A stretch of 64,000 nt of DNA, taken from positions 3,544,001 to 3,608,000 of the forward strand of contig OX365955.1 of the NCBI GenBank assembly GCA_947247005.1, in the 5' to 3' direction. Below are positions 57,828 through 64,000 of this stretch, piece after piece (the first letter of the stretch is position 1; each line of letters opens with the position of its first letter). This DNA is from Spisula solida (lineage: Eukaryota > Mollusca > Bivalvia > Venerida > Mactridae). The position numbers were made by a program, and so were the translations under genes. Under the pieces are notes generated by a model, which was not told where the DNA came from, did no database searches, and saw only the letters and a program-made list of their open reading frames with translations.

Positions 57828-58673
57828 CGAATTTACCCTACCGATGACCCTTTATAATGGATAACCACACTAAATTAAAGACCACCTCTATAGAAAGAGC
57901 GCTGAAATACGTACATTGGTCTTTTTAAAACCTCAATATAAAGACCAACTCAAAATTAGACCAGTTGAAAATGGCATGACTCTCAAGGGTTGACTAATTA
58001 TTAAGATGTTATTTCAACTACACCCTATCCCAGACCGAGAGCCGCCCAGACCAAAAGGGAGCAAACTCGTACAGAACGTACATTAGTCAAGGGAGACAAC
58101 AATGTAAACACTGTGTACATAAAATATTCATTGACAATCTACACCGTGTTTTGTTGTCTAAATATACTTCAAAATAAATAAAATCGGCGACATACCTACA
58201 AAAGCATTTCATAAAAGGCTTTCATTTTGTTTAGACATAATTTTAACCATCTCGGACTTCATCAAGTTCATGACATTCGTCTTGAATATTTCCTCCAGTA
58301 AACTCTGCGGTCTTTCCGCTCGGAAAATCGAAGATATTGCAAAGCGACACGGTATGCAGTTAGATGCTGGCCTAATCCATAATCACAAGACAGCAACAAA
58401 CATCATACAATTGTGCTTGCATATAATCCAAAAGTGCAACATGATTTCGCGACGAGTTTTTAAATTTACGATCCACGTCGACATGACTGCTCAACTCGGT
58501 GGACGATCAATCCCGAATCCATCCAGCGTCAAAGCCTGTGAAAATGATACCCATTGATCACTAGGCGTCTGATTTTCATCTTAATTTAACTCGTATAGTT
58601 GAGCACACGATGTTTTTGTTCGAGCGACCTTGACTGATGTAAACAGTACAGCTAGAGTTTCTTCCCTTAGCGC
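57828..58673. other. Non-coding stretch
   Basis: A 95-codon plus frame at 58270-58557 has no family match, and no start or splice context stands out. Confidence 0.4.
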
Positions 58674-58820
58674 TAGTGACTAGGTATTGAAATAGGCCTG
58701 GTCACGTGGGCACCGGGTATTGAATTTAGTGACTAGGTATTGAAATAGGCCTGGTCACGTGGGCACCGGGTATTGAATTTAGTGACTAGGTATTGAATTT
58801 AGTGACCTGGTATGGGATCA
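58674..58820 (+). repeat. 54-bp tandem repeat, two and a half copies
   Basis: TAGTGACTAGGTATTGAAAT begins units at 58674 and 58728, with a partial one at 58782. It is followed by TAGTGACCTGGTATGGGATC, very like the palindrome arm at 57703 (TAGTGACCTGGTACGGGAT). The two are probably related elements. Confidence 0.85.
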
Positions 58821-59175
58821 CATCGTGTCACCACGTGATCGCAATGGACCAATCACCTTCGTTGATTTAGCTACTAATTTGTCAGAGGTAGGGTAATATT
58901 ATATATACAGTCAGGAAAAGAGACAAGTTTGTTCGTTATTAAAATCAATGTTGAAGACGACGAAGCTAAATGTTTTGTTTTTTCAAATCTCCTCTATCTG
59001 TGTGATTTCCTTAAAAGGGGCATCCCCAGAAACTGGAGTGTCTTGGTTTGCATACAACAACATTGCTTTTATCACTTGTAAAACCAACTTTTACCGAAAA
59101 GTCAAAAATAATTTGACTTTAAAACTTACCCTATAACGCGCGCTTCGATATTTTGTATGTAAGGCTATCAGCCTT
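58821..59175. other. Non-coding spacer
   Basis: Nothing recognised. The short frame at 58948-59136 has no match. Confidence 0.4.
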
Positions 59176-59300
59176 TTAAAAAAATAGCGAGATATTTCGT
59201 AATCTTTTACAGGGTTTTCCTTATTTGACTTAGGTATTAAAATAATACCAATTTAATTGCTATTCAAGACACTTCAGTTCCAGGGCATGCCCCTTTAAAA
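59176..59300. repeat. Dispersed repeat R2, copy 2
   Basis: Diverged copy of 3770-3895 (TTTACAGGG, TTTGACTTAGGTATTAA, ATACCAATTTAATTGCTA, GGGCATGCCCCTTTAA). Confidence 0.6.
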
Positions 59301-59818
59301 AAACGTCGAACGATTATGCTTGATCTGAAGCTAAACCGGACAAGTAACATCGCCATGCACATTGTCTGTGGTATATCAGAGAAACAGTGTAAGCGTTGTC
59401 AGGGAAGGCGACTTACACCTAAGTCACACAATTTAATGCGGCAATCCGATAGTAAATAATTGTAAATTAAGTATCTATTGACACTGTGAGTTCGCACGAC
59501 GCCTGAACATCGCGTATAGATCGGATACGTCAGAGACGCCGTCCGGTGTCTGCTTCGAGCGTGCTATTATCGGGACGTAAGAGTTATTAACCTAGTATGT
59601 GAAATATTTCGATTCAATGCATGAAGTGTGTATTTATCTGTAATCTTGCAGTACCTACGTCACAAGAAGTAGTACACATTGCAGCATATTACAGTGATAT
59701 TGTATCTATACGCGTTGCATAAATCAAACTCCATGTACATACATTCCGGGAGATAATGCGGTTACTAATATACAAACTTATACGCCTAAGTAGCGCACTT
59801 TTACTACTACAGCTGTCT
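59301..59818. other. Non-coding spacer
   Basis: Nothing recognised. Confidence 0.4.
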
Positions 59819-59918
59819 GAAAAAGAGTGCGATAACTTCAAAACCACACACGAAAAGAGTGCGATAACTTCAAAACTGCACCCGAAAAGAGTGCGATGAC
59901 TTCAATCCTGCACACGAA
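59819..59918 (+). repeat. 32-bp tandem repeat, three copies
   Basis: Units of GAAAAGAGTGCGATAACTTC plus 12 bases at about 59819, 59851 and 59883, with diverged ends. Confidence 0.9.
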
Positions 59919-60755
59919 AACTGCACTGGGTGTGGCATGTTGACCACGCCCTAAGTGAAACTATAACACAAAATGCATGCAGAATAAACACTCCCATGTC
60001 GACTAAATCTCGGGCTACGACATCGACTAAATGCGATAACTTTGTGTTTCAAGTTGTGTATCATAAAACCGTTGCTATACATGTATTTCAATCATTTAAC
60101 ATGATAATTCTTAAAGACACAAGTACTAAATTCAACGTTAATGTTTACCACGTACAAACAACCACATGGTTAAGACATCCGCATTCGGCACAGGAGGGCA
60201 AAGGTTTGAATTGATGAGCCTCTAGATGTTATCATACACCAACCTGTCTTATACCCGGTCCTAACGGTATGAACAGGAACGTAAAATGAATGAACCGGGA
60301 CCGGGAAGTAGTTGTATCAATTGGCCGGTCCATTATATTTAAGGTGTTAAATTTAACAAAATTTCATGTCACATACAAACACAATGACCAAACAAACTAT
60401 GCCACAACATTACATGTACAACAAGATAAACAAGGCTTAATTCATTTACAGGATTGCAAAATTAATTAATTAACTAATAAGTTTAGTAAAGCGTATATAA
60501 ATTTCTTTCCGGCCTTTTATACAAGGGTAGTACGATTACGTATACATTTTACAATGTTCTATATATGATACAATTAAAGCTACACTCAGCTCGCAAGTTA
60601 CCTGTACGTAGGTGAACTATGACATTATTTAGCACCGATAACAAATCAAACTTTAAGCATGTTAAACTTACAGACGACGTTTGCGCAATGTATAAACATT
60701 TTAAGGACAAAATGTAGAACATGCACCTGAACAATATGCGAGTATAACGACAGAA
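59919..60755. other. 5' flank of the oxidoreductase gene
   Basis: No TATA or other core element is convincing. An in-frame TGA at 60728 precedes the start codon. The promoter must lie here if transcription begins nearby. Confidence 0.35.
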
Positions 60756-60905
60756 ATGTCGGGTATGAACGTGTTCGTTCTTGGATATACTGGTGAAACT
60801 GGGAAAGCTTTAGTTAAACAATTAGCCGAGGATGAGTCTTTTACCAAGGTTAATTTGATTGGACGACGGGAAGTTGATTTGGAAATAAATAACTCACAGA
60901 AATGT
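60756..60905 (+). CDS. HTATIP2-like gene, exon 1
   Basis: Starts at ATG 60756, with an in-frame stop TGA 28 bases upstream, so the N-terminus is well set. Encodes MSGMNVFVLGYTGETGKALV, then VNLIGRREVD. G-Y-T-G-E-T-G is the dinucleotide-binding glycine motif and the IGRR element marks the strand-2 end. Exactly 50 codons, phase 0, donor GTAAGT. Confidence 0.88.
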
Positions 60906-63589
60906 GTAAGTTGACAAAGTTTCATTTATAAGACTATACTAATAAATAAATTTTACATAAGTAGACTGTTTTATCAAAGCACTAACGGAACAAGTTCTTA
61001 ACATATAACCAAATTTAAAGTCCTAATATTTATTTAGTATGTGGTGACTTCCATTGTTCGTGCAAGAACTGTACATACTTTAAAAACTAAAATTAATGTA
61101 TATATATGTACTAGTATTTTTAAAATATTTCATTTATTTTCTAGGACCAAAAAGTGATAAATTTTGATGACGTCACAGAGTATAAAGAAGCGTTCAGTGA
61201 GTGTGATGTGGGGTTTTGTTGTCTGGGTACAACACGAAGTAAAGGTGGAGTGGTAAGTTTGATGACGTCACATATCAGTGAGTGTGATGTGGGGTTTGAT
61301 GACGTCACAGATCATCACAGATCAGTGAGTGTGGTGTAGGGTTTTGTTGTCTGGGTAGGACACGAAGTAAAGGCGGAGTGGTAAGTTTGAAGACGTCACA
61401 GATCAGCGAGTGTGGTGTAGGGTTTTGTTGTCCGGGTACGACACGACGTAAAGGCGGAGTGGTAAGTTTGATGACGTCACAGATCAATGAGTGTGGAGTA
61501 GGGTTTTGTTGTCTGGGTACGACACGACGTAAAGGCGGCGTAGTGAGTGTTTGTTTAAAGGATAGTTTAGCAGCATGGACATACCGCGTGGTATGAGGCG
61601 TTATCTTTGGCTAAGATCGCAAGTAAAGATATGTAAAAAAGTTACAAACAACCGTAAGTATTTTATTCTTCGGCAGATTTTAACGAGACATCTTTGACAC
61701 TCCAGCTGAGAATCGGTACTATCTATGTAACCTAATATATTTCACCAAAAGTTCACATATTTGCCAGAACCCGACTTCACGTTGTGGATACTTAAAGTTG
61801 TTTTAAACTCTTAGTTGGCAGATTTTTACTTGCGTTCTCAGTAAAAAATACGCAAAAATACCGCGTGACATGTCCAAACTGTTATGGATTGAATATAGTA
61901 TTCTATATCCAACCCAGTAAGGCTGCTTCGTTTATATTACAAATGCATGACTTGTGTACTGTTTCTGTTGGTTGAGGGTTTTCGGTTGTCCTTGTGATAT
62001 CCTTTTCGCTGTCATTGCGTACTAATGCACACTGGCCGGAATGGCCATTTTGGCCTTCCATAGTTTACGGGAATTTCGCAGTCATGGATACACATGCATT
62101 CCAGACTAAATAATACCACGTGCCGAAGGTCCTTTGCAGGTTTTTGGGCCCACTGGTCCCCATTACAGGGGGCTTTGAATGAAGGTTTTCCAAAACTGAA
62201 ATTACTGGTTATACCAGCCATTGCGGTACGAGTCCCTGTGGAATTGCGTTTACATTTAGCGCCAAAAACTCACTCAGTAGGCAAAAAATACTTGTTGCAC
62301 GCAACCCGTCTTGTCATAAAAATGATACAACGAAATTATATATTGATATATGTAGTACACTGCAGATCTATCATCGCATTTCAAACAATATCAGACTACT
62401 CATAGTTTATACTCTTTACTCATGAACGTTTCGGCATGATCTTTTTTTCAAAATATAACAAAATGTTTTTTCTCGACATACTTCTAGCATACATGTCAGC
62501 CATTTTTGAGAGGCGATAGCCTCTCTATACTACCATTGCCCATTTCTTAATACATCCTGAACCGCCTTTGGGCTGCTATGTCAGAAACTGTCAACATTCC
62601 CAATACTGCTTCATATGTTTCTCCAAATGTTTAAACTGATTTAATTCAATCAGCAACATTTGTTTATTCTAAGATCAACAATTATTGTGAAACAGTTCGC
62701 TAAATCGATATTTTTGCAGATAATAACTCCGCCGAGGCCATATCGGACTTGTTTCATAATATGAAAATGACGTGTTCATCAAATGTCCCGGCTGTATAGC
62801 TATTTTTAGAAACTTTAGAACAGGGTCACGTGATGGTTTTATCAATGAATCGTAAATCGCCTGCAAAGTACTGTTATGCAATGATATGTTGTCGCTATAT
62901 ACTAAACGCGTTCTATAGACTGTCTCACGCTGTGAGGGAAGTAATTACAAGACGGAACTGTAGAATCTGATAAATAGGCGCGTTGTATTATTCTAAAGCC
63001 ACTTTTGATATACGCATTCAATACACGTATTACATATAAATTAATATGCTCCATTTTACAATGATTTAGATACCCTAAGTGCCTATATAGTCACATATGC
63101 CTATTCGAGACAAGATCGGCAGTAAGAAAACGAGCACTAAACGTGTAAAGTCGGTTTAATCTTTAGTAGCAGCAACCAGATAGCCTCTCATCAGCACTCT
63201 CAGTGCTTTGATTAAATTACGTTATATGTAAAGATAATAAACTATGAGTGGTGCTTATTACCAATTCCCTACGGAATGAAACATTTAAATGAAAACAGAA
63301 ACTTACTCCACTGTATTAATTTTATTCAACGTTTCGACATGGGTGTTGTCTTCATCAGGTGATTTTCTTAAGTCAATATTGGACTAGTCTATTGTATTAG
63401 TATATATTCCGTAAACTTCAACAATACAATGTACACTAACATATATTTCAGGATCATTTTATCCGAGTGGATCGTGACTATGTTGTGGACAGTGCACGTG
63501 TTTCAAAGGACGCTGGATGTAAACATTTCCAAGTGGTGACAGCTACAGGAGCAAATAAAGACAGTTTTGTTACATATAATAAAATAAAG
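60756..63589 (+). CDS. HTATIP2/TIP30-like oxidoreductase (5' part of gene)
   Basis: NAD(P)-binding Rossmann-fold protein of the atypical short-chain dehydrogenase group. The human relative HTATIP2 (TIP30/CC3) is a cytosolic and nuclear oxidoreductase linked to apoptosis and trafficking. Three exons are visible, 60756-60905, 61145-61252 and 63452-63589, all phase 0 with AG..GT sites, giving 132 codons of a protein of about 240; the rest lies off the right edge. Key parts: G-x-x-G-x-x-G nucleotide motif, DVGFCCLGTTR loop, and VDRDYVVDSARVSKDAGCKHF. The catalytic Tyr-x-x-x-Lys region begins at the end of exon 3 (TYNKIK). The intron after exon 2 contains tandem copies of part of exon 2, a MITE and a Penelope-like motif. 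Confidence 0.9.
60963..61040. mobile_element. MITE-A fragment in intron 1
   Basis: GACTGTTTTATCAAAGCACT and the following stretch match the left half of MITE-A at 37809. The right end is missing. It lies just inside intron 1 of the oxidoreductase gene. Confidence 0.5.
61145..61252 (+). CDS. HTATIP2-like gene, exon 2
   Basis: Acceptor TATTTTCTAG and donor GTAAGT. 36 codons, phase 0: DQKVINFDDVTEYKEAFSEC followed by DVGFCCLGTTRSKGGV. G-F-C-C-L-G-T-T-R is the family's signature loop close to the cofactor. Most of this exon is repeated downstream. Confidence 0.9.
61261..61552 (+). repeat. 81-bp tandem copies of the exon 2 end
   Basis: One truncated (61261-61297), then three full copies at 61298-61388 (91 bp, with a small insert), 61389-61469 (81 bp) and 61470-61550. 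Each starts GATGACGTCACAGATCA (or GAAGACG), runs through the coding sequence for ECGVGFCCLGTTRRKGGV and, in all but the last, ends with the donor GTAAGTTT. The frame stays open across the last two copies (27 codons per unit). No acceptor precedes the copies. Confidence 0.95.
61581..61872. mobile_element. MITE-C in intron 2
   Basis: The left end ACCGCGTGGTATGAGGCGTT ... GATCGCAAGTAAAGATATG is inverted, with mismatches, at 61824-61872 (ATTTTTACTTGCGTTCTCAG ... CCGCGTG). The left half also matches 25918-26105. About 290 bp, non-coding. Confidence 0.6.
61873..63330. other. Intron 2 remainder, nothing recognised
   Basis: Intronic sequence of the oxidoreductase gene. Short frames at 62012-62405 are unsupported. 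Confidence 0.5.
63331..63358 (-). mobile_element. Hammerhead-like motif in intron 2
   Basis: On the minus strand CTGATGA (63352-63358), then 16 bases, then GAAAC (63331-63335). The spacer contains GACA...TGTC, which can form a 4-bp stem II with one bulged A. Stem III is weak. It resembles the 19085 motif and the terminal ribozymes of Penelope-like elements; a remnant is inferred. Confidence 0.35.
63452..63589 (+). CDS. HTATIP2-like gene, exon 3
   Basis: Acceptor CATATATTTCAG and donor GTCAGT. 46 codons, phase 0: DHFIRVDRDYVVDSARVSKD, then AGCKHFQVVTATGANKDSFV, then TYNKIK. The VDRDY and GCKHF motifs are family hallmarks. The next exon lies beyond the window. Confidence 0.9.
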
Positions 63590-64000
63590 GTCAGTATTTG
63601 GATCTTATAGAGGTAAATAACCACTAAATGCCTTCGCGGGCCAAACTCAGATATAGTCAAGTAATCCTTAAAAGAAACCTTTGATTGACTGGAAATGGTG
63701 GTTTTCTTGATAGTCTGCATTAGAATAATGAAATTGGGTTTAAATGCTGGCCTAGATATGAAAGTGAAAGTAGGGTAGTGGCTAACGGACTTGCGGTCAA
63801 TCCGTGCGTGTTGGAAAGTCTGTCCATCGTGTTTAACGTACCAAGTTCTTTTTATATAATACATGACCCAATGTTTTTGTTTCATTGTCTTGGAGCTAGA
63901 AGCTAATTCTATTGATTAATGCATTTTGAGAGGGCCCCATCGACAAAAAAATGAGACTTTTGTGCACTGACATTTGTCACTTTACATGACTTAAAGAACA
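63590..64000 (+). other. Start of intron 3
   Basis: Intronic, open at the right edge. A weak tRNA-like stretch (GGTAGTGGCTAACGGACTTG at about 63775) lacks box B. Minus-strand frame at 63478-63885 is a shadow of exon 3 and intron. Confidence 0.5.

Noticed and set aside
58270..58557. 95-codon plus frame
   Set aside because: Not recognised. No supporting context; could be chance.
61154..61339. Exon 2 read through into the repeats as the normal product
   Set aside because: The reading frame from exon 2 runs into a stop at about 61337 because of the truncated copy, whereas the canonical donor at 61253 gives a clean phase-0 join to exon 3.

Overview
The window reads as nuclear DNA of a metazoan, most likely a bivalve mollusc. 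The supported genes are animal families split by GT..AG introns. The rest is AT-rich, intron-poor-in-genes DNA crowded with short inverted-repeat elements, tRNA-headed SINE-like repeats, LINE tails and many kinds of tandem repeat. A short motif of the form AAGGGAGGTAA / TTACCTCCCTT recurs about ten times across the window, which I associate with mollusc genomes. The mollusc call is inference from overall texture; no database was searched.

Two real protein-coding loci are supported. (1) An epithelium-specific ETS transcription factor (ESE/ELF3-like) on the + strand at about 51.3-56.1 kb. Six exons are joined in consistent phase by canonical splice sites, and a seventh phase-compatible exon lies upstream. 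The gene carries a Pointed (PNT) domain, an AT-hook and a C-terminal ETS domain split by one intron. (2) The 5' part of an HTATIP2/TIP30-like NAD(P)-binding oxidoreductase on the + strand, from 60.76 kb to beyond the right edge. Three exons are visible. Part of its exon 2, including the splice donor, has been copied in tandem inside the following intron.

Layout: 0-1.5 kb holds small local duplications. 1.5-2.6 kb has a promoter-like cluster with no recognisable gene. 3.1-3.7 kb has a LINE C-terminal remnant and a minisatellite. 5.2-5.9 and 8.0-8.6 kb hold two elements with long terminal inverted repeats (TIRs). 8.9-11.5 kb holds a 5'-truncated LINE with a long open reverse-transcriptase frame on the - strand. 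12.5-14.5 kb has a MITE, a long hairpin and a SINE. 14.7-16.9 kb is a 2.2-kb satellite with a 42-bp unit and several higher-order periods. 17-22 kb has MITEs, hairpins and a 0.85-kb degenerate minisatellite. 22-24 kb has LINE debris. 25.4-25.9 kb is a 30-bp satellite. 26-30 kb has SINE and MITE copies and a recurring dispersed repeat. 30.3-31.3 kb is a 21-bp satellite. 31.5-34 kb and most of 34.5-37.4 kb are featureless. 37.4-46.5 kb holds SINEs, MITEs, two mariner-type non-autonomous transposons and two heptamer arrays facing each other. 46.5-51 kb is sparse. 51.3-56.1 kb is the ETS gene, with a repeat-bearing 3' flank. 57.7 kb has a perfect 55-bp-arm palindrome. 58.7-60 kb has short tandem repeats. 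60.7-63.6 kb is the oxidoreductase gene, with a MITE and a Penelope-like hammerhead-like motif in its introns.

Most long open frames in the window are by-products of tandem repeats whose unit length is a multiple of three; they should not be read as genes. The two genes have no evident functional link to each other.
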